Below, one piece after another: positions 1-6,895 of a stretch of DNA of 8,183 nucleotides; position 1 is the stretch's first letter; every line of letters starts with the position of its first letter. The translations under genes and the position numbers were made by a program. Below the pieces are notes generated by a model, which saw only the letters and a program-made list of their open reading frames with translations, made no database searches and had not been told where the DNA came from. The stretch lies in assembly GCA_031268055.1 (NCBI GenBank), contig JAIRXY010000117.1, positions 1-8,183 of the forward strand, written 5' to 3'. The stretch is from Prevotellaceae bacterium (lineage in GTDB: Bacteria > Bacteroidota > Bacteroidia > Bacteroidales > UBA932).

Positions 1-62
1 CCCATGAAAGCAGTGTATGCGATGTTTCTACAGCAGTTCTGGCGTTGCACAACATATAGGGG

Positions 63-153
63 AAAGCCCTACGGGCTTTTGGGTAGTAGCGTGGCGCTTG
101 CGTTACCCCCAGATGAATCTGGGGGTTATTCACAGGAAACCCCTACGGGGTTT
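63..153. repeat. Cluster of short perfect hairpins (REP-like intergenic element)
   Basis: Three perfect inverted repeats lie in about 90 bp. The first is AAAGCCC-TAC-GGGCTTT (63-79). The second is CCCCCAGAT-GA-ATCTGGGGG (106-125). The third is AAACCCC-TAC-GGGGTTT (137-153). Between the first two, a weaker stem can form from GGGTA (81-85) with TACCC (104-108) and AGCG (88-91) with CGCT (95-98). The first and third share the same TAC loop, so they look like related units. Plus-strand T-runs follow 79 and 153, so either could also act as an intrinsic terminator for a gene to the left of the window. Frames across 1-225 are open but read through the palindromes and repeats and look non-coding. Dense hairpins of this kind are typical of REP/MITE-like elements; membership of a genomic family is an inference. 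Confidence 0.7.
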
Positions 154-171
154 TTCATGCGTTTGTTATGG

Positions 172-327
172 ATTAAGCCAATTCAAAATTCAAAATTTCA
201 AAAATTGAGCCAATTTAAAATTTAAAATTCAAAATTCAAAATTTCCCAGATTGAGGCAATTCAAAATTCAAAATTTCCCAGATTGAGCCAATTCAAAATT
301 CAAAATCCAAAATTCAAAATTTCAAAG
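172..327. repeat. Nested tandem repeat built from ATTCAAA heptamers
   Basis: Four units begin with ATTRAGSC at 172, 204, 250 and 282 and have lengths 32, 46, 32 and 46 bp. Each unit is a short head (ATTGAGCC or a variant), a run of heptamers close to ATTCAAA, and a tail ending in TTTCCCAG or TTTCAAAR. The long units carry two more heptamers (14 bp). The whole is therefore a 78-bp block (172-249) duplicated as 250-327, with about 10 mismatches by eye. The last unit ends 3 nt before the lipoprotein ATG at 331, so the repeat forms that gene's leader. The array could be extended in frame as coding sequence from a TTG at 283, but that would put repeat-encoded residues in front of a good lipoprotein signal, so I treat it as non-coding. 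Confidence 0.85.
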
Positions 328-330
328 ACT

Positions 331-1281
331 ATGAAGCAAATTTCTTTATCATCTGTTGCTGTGCTGGGCGCGGCGCTGATTTTCACATCATGCGGAGGTA
401 GCCCCAGCGTGAGCCTCCCCGAAGTACCGGAAGCATCGGTCAACTTTATCGTAGCCAGCGATTTGGGGCGCAATGGCTACTACGAGCAGCGGACAATAGC
501 CCAACTTATGGGCTACACCGCCGAGAAAATAGACATCGAGCTGGTTGCCGCCGCCGGCGACGTTCACCACTTCGGGGGCGTGGCAAGCGTCAGCGACCCG
601 CTGTGGATGACCAACTACGAGCTAATCTACGACCACCCCGAGCTGATGCTGGAGTGGAGCGTAGTGTGCGGCAACCACGAGTACAGGGGCAATACGCAAG
701 CCGTGCTGGACTACAGCCGCGTGAGCCGCCGCTGGAGCGCCCCCGCCTACTACTACACCAAAACGCTGACGGCAGAGGATGGCGCGGCGTGCCGCTTAGT
801 GTTCATCAACACAACTCCCCTGATGAGCAAGTACCGCAGCGACACGCTCACCTACCCCGACGCTCACCGGCAGGATGCCGCAGCACAGCTGCAATGGATT
901 GACTCCGTGCTGGAGCACGCCACGGAAAAGTGGAAGATAGTTATCGGACACCACCCTGTTTACGCCGGAACAAAAAAGGACAGCTCCGAGAGGGCAGACA
1001 TGCAGGCGTGCTTAGCGCCAATTCTGGAGAAGCACAAGGTAGACGCTTACTTTTGCGGCCACATACACAACTTTCAGCATATTCGTCCCGCCGGCTCCAC
1101 GGTGAGCTACGTCGTGAACTCCGCGGGCTCGCTTGCCCGTCGGGTAGAGGCTGCGCCGGAGGCGCTGTTTGGCAGCGGCAATCCGGGCTTTACCCTCTGC
1201 TCGGCAACCGCCAACGCTTTCAGCTTTTTTTTCATCAACCACAAGGGAAAAGTCATTTACAGCTACGCTATCTCCAAGTAG
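331..1281 (+). CDS. Metallophosphoesterase lipoprotein (purple acid phosphatase-like)
   Basis: A 316-residue secreted lipoprotein of the calcineurin-like metallophosphoesterase superfamily, closest in motif pattern to tartrate-resistant (purple) acid phosphatases. It is expected to hydrolyse phosphomonoesters outside the cytoplasm. ATG 331 is chosen because it gives a compact signal peptide: MKQ, a hydrophobic core, and lipobox FTSC with Cys21 followed by GGSPS. An upstream TTG (283) lies inside the repeat. The metal-binding motifs appear in order: D44-L-G46, G76-D77 in AAAGDVHHF, G114-N-H116-E in CGNHEY, G206-H-H-P in VIGHHPVY, and G243-H-I-H246. The tyrosine that gives purple acid phosphatases their colour (GDxxY) is His80 here, so this is probably a non-purple relative. 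The gene is alone on the plus strand, convergent with ilvC. No clear TAnnTTTG box is visible upstream. The substrate is unknown; the fold and motifs are secure, the exact activity is not. Confidence 0.9.
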   Translation: MKQISLSSVAVLGAALIFTSCGGSPSVSLPEVPEASVNFIVASDLGRNGYYEQRTIAQLMGYTAEKIDIELVAAAGDVHHFGGVASVSDPLWMTNYELIYDHPELMLEWSVVCGNHEYRGNTQAVLDYSRVSRRWSAPAYYYTKTLTAEDGAACRLVFINTTPLMSKYRSDTLTYPDAHRQDAAAQLQWIDSVLEHATEKWKIVIGHHPVYAGTKKDSSERADMQACLAPILEKHKVDAYFCGHIHNFQHIRPAGSTVSYVVNSAGSLARRVEAAPEALFGSGNPGFTLCSATANAFSFFFINHKGKVIYSYAISK

Positions 1282-1344
1282 CGCACGGGTAGGCAAAAGC
1301 CCTGCTACGACGCTACGGCCAACGCCTCAGCGTATAGCAGCAAC

Positions 1345-1392
1345 AAAAAAAAATGCGCGTAGACAGCAGCACCGCTGCCGCCTACGCGCATT
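1345..1392 (-). terminator. Intrinsic terminator of ilvC
   Basis: An 11-bp perfect stem (AATGCGCGTAG 1352-1362 with CTACGCGCATT 1382-1392) encloses a second stem GCAGC-ACC-GCTGC (1366-1378). On the minus strand the hairpin is followed directly by nine T residues (A-tract 1345-1353 on the plus strand). It lies 28 bp after the ilvC stop. On the plus strand no U-run follows, so it is a good terminator for ilvC only. A small extra hairpin GCCGC-TTT-GCGGC sits at 1401-1413. Confidence 0.85.
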
Positions 1393-1419
1393 GCTTTACA
1401 GCCGCTTTGCGGCGCGGCG

Positions 1420-2466
1420 TTAGGTGTTTTCCGGCCTCAGCGTTCTTACGGCCACTCCCGCCTGCCACATTTCGCTTTCGCGCAGCTGGGCAAGCTCGGC
1501 GTTGAGCTTCTCGCGGTAGTCGGGCTTGCTGCACGTTTCGATGGTGCGCTTGGCCTCAGCGCCGGAGGCTACGCTCTTGTAGAGCTCCTCGAACACCGGA
1601 AGCGTGGCGGCGTAGAACTTGTGCCGCCAGTCGAGCGCGCCGCGCTGGGCGGTGGTGGAGCAGTTGGCGTACATCCAGTCCATGCCGTTTTCGGCCACCA
1701 GCGGCATCAGGCTTTGGGTAAGTTCCTCCACCGTTTCGTTGAAAGCCTCGCTGGGTGAGTGCCCGTTTTTGCGGAGCACGTCGTACTGCGCCTGAAAAAT
1801 GCCCTGTATGCATCCCATGAGCGACCCGCGCTCGCCCGTGAGGTCGGAGTAAACCTCCTTTTTGAAGTCGGTTTCAAACAGGTAGCCCGATCCAACGCCA
1901 ATGCCCAGCGCCAAGCACCTTTCGCGCGCCCGGCCTGTAGCGTCTTGGTAAACGGCGTAGCTGGAGTTCAGGCCTTTTCCGGCCATAAACAGGCGGCGCA
2001 GCGACGTTCCCGACCCCTTGGGGGCAACCAGAATTACGTCAATATCCGCGGGCGGAGTGATGTGCGTTTGCTCGTTGAACGTAATGCCAAAGCCGTGCGA
2101 AAAGTACAGGGCTTTGCCCGCCGTGAGGTGGGGCTTCAGCTTAGGCCACGTCTCAATTTGCCCTGCATCGGAGAGCAGGTACTGAATGATGGTTGCCCGC
2201 TGCGCGGCCTCCTCTATCTCAAACAGGGTTTTTCCGGGTACCCACCCGTCGGAAACCGCCTTGTCCCAGCTCTTGCCGCCCTTGCGCTGCCCCACAATTA
2301 CGTTGAATCCGTTGTCGCGCAGGTTGAGCGACTGCCCCGGGCCTTGCACGCCGTAGCCAATGATTGCAATGGTTTCCTGTCTAAGCGCTTCGCGTGCCTT
2401 CTCCATAGGAAATTCCTCGCGCGTTACAACATCCTCTATAACGCCGCCAAAGTTGATTTTTGCCAT
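1420..2466 (-). CDS. ilvC: Ketol-acid reductoisomerase (NADP-dependent)
   Basis: A 348-residue cytoplasmic enzyme for the second common step of valine, isoleucine and leucine synthesis: Mg2+-dependent alkyl migration and NAD(P)H reduction of acetolactate or acetohydroxybutyrate. The Rossmann motif GYGVQGPGQ is at 37-45, and the following loop with R61, K62, K65 and S66 is basic/polar, consistent with NADPH use (inference). SHGF with the conserved His124 is followed by VAPKGSGTSLR (147-157). The knotted domain has metal ligands D208 and E212 in SDLTGERG, E244 and E248 in NETVEE, and Ser270 in CSTTAQRG. Length matches the short (class I) form. The ATG has no Shine-Dalgarno, only A-rich sequence. 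thrS lies 108 bp upstream on the same strand, and no clean promoter box is visible between them, so readthrough is possible. No other ilv gene is in the window. Confidence 0.97.
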   Translation of the reverse strand: MAKINFGGVIEDVVTREEFPMEKAREALRQETIAIIGYGVQGPGQSLNLRDNGFNVIVGQRKGGKSWDKAVSDGWVPGKTLFEIEEAAQRATIIQYLLSDAGQIETWPKLKPHLTAGKALYFSHGFGITFNEQTHITPPADIDVILVAPKGSGTSLRRLFMAGKGLNSSYAVYQDATGRARERCLALGIGVGSGYLFETDFKKEVYSDLTGERGSLMGCIQGIFQAQYDVLRKNGHSPSEAFNETVEELTQSLMPLVAENGMDWMYANCSTTAQRGALDWRHKFYAATLPVFEELYKSVASGAEAKRTIETCSKPDYREKLNAELAQLRESEMWQAGVAVRTLRPENT

Positions 2467-2574
2467 AATTTTTTCGTTTGTAATTTTAAATGTTTGAAGT
2501 TTTGATTTATCTCATAGTCAGCCGGTTTGCCGCGCCAAGCAATCTCTACAGGAGAGGCTACGCGCAGGCGGCGG

Positions 2575-4509
2575 CTAAACGTCCAGCATTTTCTTGACCT
2601 CGTCCTTCACCAGCTGGGCAAAGTCGCCTATCTTCATCACGCCCTTGTCGCCGTCGCCCTGCCGCCGCACGGCTACGGCGCCGTCGGCAGCCTCCTTTTC
2701 GCCCACGATGAGCAGGTAGGGAATGTGCTGTAGCTCGTTGTCGCGTATTTTCTTCCCTATTTTTTCGTTGCGGTCGTCAACGTGGGTGCGCACGTCGGCG
2801 TCGTTGAGCTGCCGTGCCACCTCCTGCGCATACTCGTTGTACTTTTCGCTAATCGACAGCACAACTGCCTGCTCCGGCGTGAGCCAAAGGGGGAACTTAC
2901 CGGCGGTGTGCTCAATGAGCAGCGCCAGAAAGCGCTCCATTGAGCCAAAGGGCGCGCGGTGAATCATCACCGGACGGTGGCGCTTGTCGTCCGCGCCGAC
3001 GTACTCCAGCTCAAACCTGTCGGGCATGTTGTAGTCCACCTGAATCGTTCCCAGCTGCCACTTGTGGCCAATGGCGTCGCGCACCATGAAGTCAAGCTTG
3101 GGGCCGTAGAAAGCGGCCTCGCCGTACTCCACCACCGTCTTCAGGCCTTTTTCGGCGGCGGCTTCTATGATGGCGCGCTCTGCCCTGTCCCAGTTGTCGT
3201 CGCTGCCGATGTACTTTTCGCGGTTGTTCTTGTCGCGCAGCGATATTTGCGCCGTATACTCCTGAAAATCGAACAGCTTAAAGATGTACAGGATAATATC
3301 TATCACCTTTTTGAACTCGTCCTTAATTTGGTCTTGGGTGCAAAAGAGGTGGGCGTCGTCCTGCGTAAACCCGCGAACGCGCGTTAGCCCGTGCAGCTCG
3401 CCGCTTTGCTCGTAGCGGTACACCGTGCCAAACTCCGCCAAGCGAATAGGCAAATCCTTGTACGAGCGGGGTTTGCTACGGTATATTTCGCAGTGGTGCG
3501 GACAGTTCATTGGCTTGAGCAAAAACTCCTCGGTTTCGTCCGGCGTTTTGATAGGCTTAAACGAGTCGGCTCCGTACTTGGCGTAGTGCCCCGAAGTTAT
3601 GTAGAGCTGCTTGTTCCCAATGTGCGGCGTAATGACCTGCTGGTAGCCGCCCTTTTTCTGTATGTTTTTCAAAAAATCTTCGAGCCTGAGGCGTAGCGCA
3701 GCGCCCTTGGGCAGCCATATAGGTAGCCCCTGCCCTACCCTCTCGGAAAAGGTAAACAGCTCCATTTCTCGCCCTACCTTGCGGTGGTCGCGGCGCTTGG
3801 CCTCCTCCAGCAGCTTGAGGTAGTCGTCGAGCAGGCTTTGCTTCGGAAAGGTAATGCCGTAAATGCGGGTAAGCATCTTGTTCTTCTCGCTGCCGCGCCA
3901 GTAGGCGCCTGCAATGGCGGTGAGCTTTACCGCCTTAACGACGGACGAATCCATAATGTGCGGGCCTCGGCACAGGTCGGTGAACGCGCCGCAGGTGTAG
4001 AAGCTGATAGTCCCATCCTGTAGCTCGCTTATCAGCTCCACCTTGTAGGTTTCGCCCTTGTCGCCAAAGGTTTTGAGCGCCTCGGCCTTGGAAACATCGC
4101 GGCGCACAAACGCCTGCTTTTCGCGCGCCAACTCCAGCATTTTCTTTTCAATCTTTTCCAAGTCGGCCTCCACTATGGGCTGTGGAGGCTCCACATCGTA
4201 GTAGAAGCCGTTCTCTATGGCCGGCCCAATGCCGAATTTGATACCGGGGAAAAGCAGCTCCAGCGCCTCGGCCATCAGGTGCGACGAGGAATGCCAAAAG
4301 GCGTGCTTGCCTTCAGCGTCGTCGAACTTGTGCAGCCTGAGCGTAGCGTCGCCTGCTATGGGGAAGCGCAGGTCTTGCAGCTCGCCGTTCACGGTAGCGC
4401 TCAGCACGTCGGCAGCCAGCCGCGGGCTAATGCTCTCGGCAACTTGCAGCGGCGTTACGCCGCTTTCGTACTCGCGCGTACTGCCGTCGGGAAAAGAAAT
4501 CTTTACCAT
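2575..4509 (-). CDS. thrS: Threonyl-tRNA synthetase
   Basis: A 644-residue class II aminoacyl-tRNA synthetase that activates threonine and charges tRNA-Thr; full length for the bacterial family. Residues 1-62 are the TGS domain. The second N-terminal domain carries the editing site that clears mischarged Ser-tRNA: H73-x3-H77 (HSSSH) and C180-x3-H184 (CRGPH). The catalytic core spans about 240-540, with the zinc ligands C336 (MNCPHH), H387 (DDAH) and H517 (MIHRAP) and the motif 2 region [24 protein letters not shown]. The anticodon-binding domain is about 544-644. All key residues are present. The start is ATG at 4509, one base after a block of ATTCAAA heptamers (4510-4549) that forms the leader. 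The usual downstream partners infC-rpmI-rplT are absent; ilvC follows instead. Confidence 0.98.
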   Translation of the reverse strand: MVKISFPDGSTREYESGVTPLQVAESISPRLAADVLSATVNGELQDLRFPIAGDATLRLHKFDDAEGKHAFWHSSSHLMAEALELLFPGIKFGIGPAIENGFYYDVEPPQPIVEADLEKIEKKMLELAREKQAFVRRDVSKAEALKTFGDKGETYKVELISELQDGTISFYTCGAFTDLCRGPHIMDSSVVKAVKLTAIAGAYWRGSEKNKMLTRIYGITFPKQSLLDDYLKLLEEAKRRDHRKVGREMELFTFSERVGQGLPIWLPKGAALRLRLEDFLKNIQKKGGYQQVITPHIGNKQLYITSGHYAKYGADSFKPIKTPDETEEFLLKPMNCPHHCEIYRSKPRSYKDLPIRLAEFGTVYRYEQSGELHGLTRVRGFTQDDAHLFCTQDQIKDEFKKVIDIILYIFKLFDFQEYTAQISLRDKNNREKYIGSDDNWDRAERAIIEAAAEKGLKTVVEYGEAAFYGPKLDFMVRDAIGHKWQLGTIQVDYNMPDRFELEYVGADDKRHRPVMIHRAPFGSMERFLALLIEHTAGKFPLWLTPEQAVVLSISEKYNEYAQEVARQLNDADVRTHVDDRNEKIGKKIRDNELQHIPYLLIVGEKEAADGAVAVRRQGDGDKGVMKIGDFAQLVKDEVKKMLDV

Positions 4510-4549
4510 AAATTTTGAATTTTAAATTTTGAATTTTGAATTTTGAATT
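4510..4549 (-). repeat. ATTCAAA heptamer run forming the thrS leader
   Basis: On the thrS sense strand this is five near-perfect copies of the period-7 unit AATTCAA (one with T for C), ending directly against the ATG. The orientation relative to the gene is the same as in the lipoprotein leader at 172-327. Short further pieces occur at 4575-4586 (ATTCAAAATTCA on the plus strand) and 4615-4628 (opposite orientation). The sequence would give an unstructured, A-rich 5' end, which suits translation initiation in Bacteroidota, where Shine-Dalgarno pairing is rare; that role is inferred. Confidence 0.8.
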
Positions 4550-4618
4550 GAAGATTACGCACGGCAATCTACACATTCAAAATTCATAAGTTGCTTATTT
4601 ACAAAGAACAAAATCTTG

Positions 4619-4647
4619 AATTTTGAATCAGCATTGTCCGATAAAAA
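4619..4647. repeat. Dispersed 29-bp repeat, copy A
   Basis: This stretch matches 7938-7966 at 24 of 29 positions by eye, in the same orientation. The shared core is CCGATAAAAA preceded by AATTT...AATCA.CA.TG. On the minus strand it reads TTTTTATCGG followed by a CA.TG.TGATT tail. It lies between the thrS leader and the palindrome at 4731. Two copies 3.3 kb apart in non-coding DNA suggest a dispersed element or the remnant of an insertion-sequence end; no transposase is present nearby. Confidence 0.5.
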
Positions 4648-4730
4648 AAATAGATACCTCGAAAGCGCCAACTCCCGCTTGGATTACGCCTTCGCAGGGC
4701 TTGACGGCTAACTCTTGCTCCATCCATCCA

Positions 4731-4809
4731 TAGGGCTTTACCCTACGCTATTGATTTCGGGCTTTCAGCCCTGCAAGGGCGGTTATCAATAGCGTAGGGC
4801 AACGCCCTA
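4731..4809. repeat. 79-bp imperfect palindrome (REP/MITE-like)
   Basis: The outer arms TAGGGC (4731-4736) and GCCCTA (4804-4809) enclose a small internal loop and then a perfect 15-bp stem, CCCTACGCTATTGAT (4741-4755) with ATCAATAGCGTAGGG (4785-4799). The loop holds two competing hairpins, GGGCT-TTC-AGCCC (4759-4771) and GCCC-TGCAA-GGGC (4768-4780). The right arm alone also folds as CGTAGGGC-AAC-GCCCTACG (4793-4811). No T-run follows on either strand in the right place for an ordinary terminator. Three copies of CCAT (4720-4731) abut the left end. The flanking stretch 4650-4720 has only a minor hairpin (AAGCG/CGCTT, 4663-4680) and no gene. A non-autonomous mobile or REP-like element is the likeliest explanation, by inference. 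Confidence 0.75.
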
Positions 4810-4818
4810 CGAAAAATG

Positions 4819-4877
4819 ATTTTGAATTTTGAATTAAACTTGCACCGTCAGGCAATTTAAAATTCAAAATTCAAAAT
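4819..4877. repeat. Inverted pair of heptamer runs behind the DUF975 gene
   Basis: ATTTTGAATTTTGAATT (4819-4835) is the exact reverse complement of 4861-4877, a 17-bp AT-rich stem with a 25-nt spacer. The right-hand run continues to 4885 and overlaps the TAA stop of the DUF975 gene. As RNA from the minus strand it would form a weak AU stem immediately after the stop. It is not a classical terminator, because it lacks GC pairs and a terminal U-run of its own. Confidence 0.7.
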
Positions 4878-4883
4878 TCAAAA

Positions 4884-5471
4884 TTATCCCTCGTAGTTCG
4901 CCTTCAAATCGTCGTAAAACTTGGCGGTACTTGTTTGTACGTAAGGCAACAACCATACATATCCGATACCCAGCGTAAGTATGCAGAGCAAGGCCCAGCC
5001 GATAAAGCGCAGGTAAAGGCAAAAATATTTCCACTTGTAGCCGCGCATCATCTTCTTGCTTTTGTCAATAGCATCCATTGGGTCAATGTTTTGGCTATCT
5101 GCAATGATGTAGAATGTTTGCGAGTACGATATGGCGGCAATAATGCCCGGCACAATGAGCAGCAGCATCCAAAAAAAAGTAAAAATCGTTACCAAAAGGT
5201 AAGCGGCCAGCGCTGTGCCAAAGCGATTAAATCCGCTGAAAAGCTGCTCAATGCGCACGTCCTCTCCTCTCGACAAAGCAAGAAAAAGCGAGGAAAATCC
5301 TAACGCAAACGGGCCGGCTATCAGCAGCATCGCCGGAAGCCCCACAAAGGGAATTAAGGTGAGAATGGTAACCAAAGCTATATATACAAGTGCAGTACAT
5401 ATTGCTACTGTCCACTTGCCCGATAGCGCAGCTCGCGCCTGCGCAATCAAATCTTTATTTTCTGTAATCAT
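4884..5471 (-). CDS. DUF975 family integral membrane protein
   Basis: A 195-residue inner-membrane protein of unknown function. The DUF975 pattern is clear in the second half: VPGIIAAISYSQTFYIIADS (108-126), the acidic/basic segment MDAIDKSKKMMRGYKWKYF (132-150), and FIGWALLCILTLGIGYVWLLPYVQT (156-180), ending in AKFYDDLK. Hydrophobic segments lie at about 21-40, 44-66, 86-116 and 152-178, so four or five membrane spans. The start ATG 5471 gives MITENKDLIAQARAALSGKW, the usual N-terminal helix of the family. The CoA-transferase gene ends 60 bp upstream on the same strand, so co-transcription is possible. A TTTG lies in the gap, but I see no matching TAnnTTTG box. No catalytic motif is visible. 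Confidence 0.88.
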   Translation of the reverse strand: MITENKDLIAQARAALSGKWTVAICTALVYIALVTILTLIPFVGLPAMLLIAGPFALGFSSLFLALSRGEDVRIEQLFSGFNRFGTALAAYLLVTIFTFFWMLLLIVPGIIAAISYSQTFYIIADSQNIDPMDAIDKSKKMMRGYKWKYFCLYLRFIGWALLCILTLGIGYVWLLPYVQTSTAKFYDDLKANYEG

Positions 5472-5531
5472 GGTTTTGCTACTTAAAAATGTTCAACAAT
5501 TCAAAAAAAGCATGAAGCGCACCATAGCGGC

Positions 5532-6839
5532 CTACTGCTTTACGTAGTGGAAGTGAGGGCCAAAGCGCTCAAACGCAGCCTTGTCCAACTCCTCGCGGTG
5601 GTCGGGGTGGGCAACGCCGATGATGAGCTTGGCGCGCTCTTGCAGGCTTTTGCCGTAGAGGTTCACCGCGCCGTGCTCGGTCACCAGCCAGTGAATGTGG
5701 TTGCGCGTAGTCACCACGCCCGCGCCGGAAGCCAGCGTTGGCGCAATCTTGCTAACGCCCTTGTTGGTCACCGAGGGCATGGCAATAATTGCCTTTCCGC
5801 CCTGCGAGAGCGAAGCTCCGTAGATAAAATCTATCTGTCCGCCCACGCCGGAGTAAAATTTTACGCCCAGCGAATCGGCGCACACCTGCCCCGTAAGGTC
5901 AACCTGTAGGGCTGAGTTGATGGCGGTTACCTTCGGGTTTTTGGCAATGACAAACGGGTCGTTGGTGTAGCCCACATCCTGCATCAGCACCATAGGGTTG
6001 TCGTCGATAAAGTCGTAGCACAGCTGCGACCCCATGAGGAACGTCGACACCATCTTGCCCCTGTCAATGGCCTTGCTTGCTCCGTTGATAACGCCTTTTT
6101 CAACCAGCGTAAGAACGCCGTCGGCAAACATCTCGGTGTGAATACCAAGATTTTTGTGGCCTCCCAGCTGCGCCAGCACCGCGTTGGGACTAGCGCCGAT
6201 GCCCATTTGCAGCGTTGCGCCGTCCTCTACCAGCGCAGCGCAGTTGACGCCGATGGCTGTTTCTACGGCGTCAGGCTCGGTGAAGTGCGCAGGCTCCAGC
6301 GGTGTGTTGTCCTCCACAAAAAGGTCTATCATGCTCACGGGAATCATAGCGTCGCCCCACGCGCGGGGCACGTGCGGGTTGACCACAGCAATCACCTTTT
6401 TTGCCGTTTCGATGGCCGCCAGCGTAGCGTCCACCGAGGTTCCCAGCGACACAAAGCCGTGCTTGTCGGGCGGACAAACCTGTATCATCGCCACGTCGCA
6501 GGGCAGCGCGCCGCAGCGGTAGAGCTTTTGCGTTTCGCTCAAGAAAACGGGGATATAGTCGGCGTAGCCCGACTGCACCGCCTTGCGCACGTTGCCGCCA
6601 ACAAAAAAAGCGTCATGCTGAAAAATTCCCTCATACCTTGCCTCCGTGTAGGGCGCAGGCCCCTCGGTGTGCAGGTGGTGAATGTGCACGCCGCGCAGCT
6701 CGCCTGCATCGCCGCGGGCGCACAGCGCCTTGATGAGCGTTTGCGGCACGCTTGCCACGCTGCTCAGATGCACGTGGTCGCCCGATTTGACTACTTTTAC
6801 GGCTTCGTCTGCCGATACTGCTTTATAGGTTTTTGTCAT
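5532..6839 (-). CDS. CoA-transferase, acetyl-CoA hydrolase/transferase (4-hydroxybutyrate CoA-transferase-like) family
   Basis: A 435-residue cytoplasmic enzyme that moves CoA between acyl-CoA and a free carboxylate, usually acetate. The length and motifs match the Cat1/AbfT family of 4-hydroxybutyrate and butyryl-CoA:acetate transferases. The N-terminal domain (about 1-190) leads to the CoA-binding segment MGIGASPNAV (212-221). The catalytic glutamate that forms the glutamyl-CoA thioester is E236 in GIHTEMFADG, and the second glycine motif GVGGQIDFIYGAS is at 331-343. All are intact. A role in making acetate, butyrate or propionate, or in recovering ATP via acetyl-CoA, is likely for a fermenting Bacteroidales, but the acyl substrate cannot be told from sequence. 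DUF975 follows 60 bp downstream. The leader carries a 13-bp tandem duplication (6868-6893), and no TAnnTTTG box is seen. Confidence 0.93.
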   Translation of the reverse strand: MTKTYKAVSADEAVKVVKSGDHVHLSSVASVPQTLIKALCARGDAGELRGVHIHHLHTEGPAPYTEARYEGIFQHDAFFVGGNVRKAVQSGYADYIPVFLSETQKLYRCGALPCDVAMIQVCPPDKHGFVSLGTSVDATLAAIETAKKVIAVVNPHVPRAWGDAMIPVSMIDLFVEDNTPLEPAHFTEPDAVETAIGVNCAALVEDGATLQMGIGASPNAVLAQLGGHKNLGIHTEMFADGVLTLVEKGVINGASKAIDRGKMVSTFLMGSQLCYDFIDDNPMVLMQDVGYTNDPFVIAKNPKVTAINSALQVDLTGQVCADSLGVKFYSGVGGQIDFIYGASLSQGGKAIIAMPSVTNKGVSKIAPTLASGAGVVTTRNHIHWLVTEHGAVNLYGKSLQERAKLIIGVAHPDHREELDKAAFERFGPHFHYVKQ

Positions 6840-6867
6840 AATAAAATGAATGAGTTGTGGCTTATGT

Positions 6868-6893
6868 TTTCATATAAAATTTTCATATAAAAT
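6868..6893. repeat. Perfect 13-bp tandem duplication upstream of the CoA-transferase gene
   Basis: TTTCATATAAAAT occurs twice head to tail (6868-6880 and 6881-6893). On the gene's sense strand it reads ATTTTATATGAAA twice, beginning 29 bp before the ATG at 6839. It lies where a promoter or regulator site would be expected, but no known site is recognised. Confidence 0.65.
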
Positions 6894-6895
6894 AA

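Noticed and set aside
4..225. Open frames of 63-73 codons on the plus strand at the left edge
   Set aside because: They read through three palindromes and into the heptamer array, and the protein has no recognisable domain; this is a by-product of repeat sequence.
172..327. CRISPR array
   Set aside because: Units are contiguous low-complexity heptamers with no unique spacers between repeats, and no cas genes are present.
283..330. N-terminal extension of the lipoprotein from a TTG at 283
   Set aside because: The extra residues are translated heptamer repeat and would bury a clean signal peptide that starts at ATG 331.
1759..2505. 248-codon plus-strand open frame opposite ilvC
   Set aside because: Shadow frame; ilvC on the other strand has every catalytic residue.
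4793..4811. Intrinsic terminator for thrS-strand or DUF975 transcription
   Set aside because: The CGTAGGGC/GCCCTACG hairpin has no T-run after it on the minus strand; it is part of the larger palindrome.
6138..6890. 250-codon plus-strand open frame opposite the CoA-transferase gene
   Set aside because: Arg/His-rich shadow of an intact, motif-complete gene.
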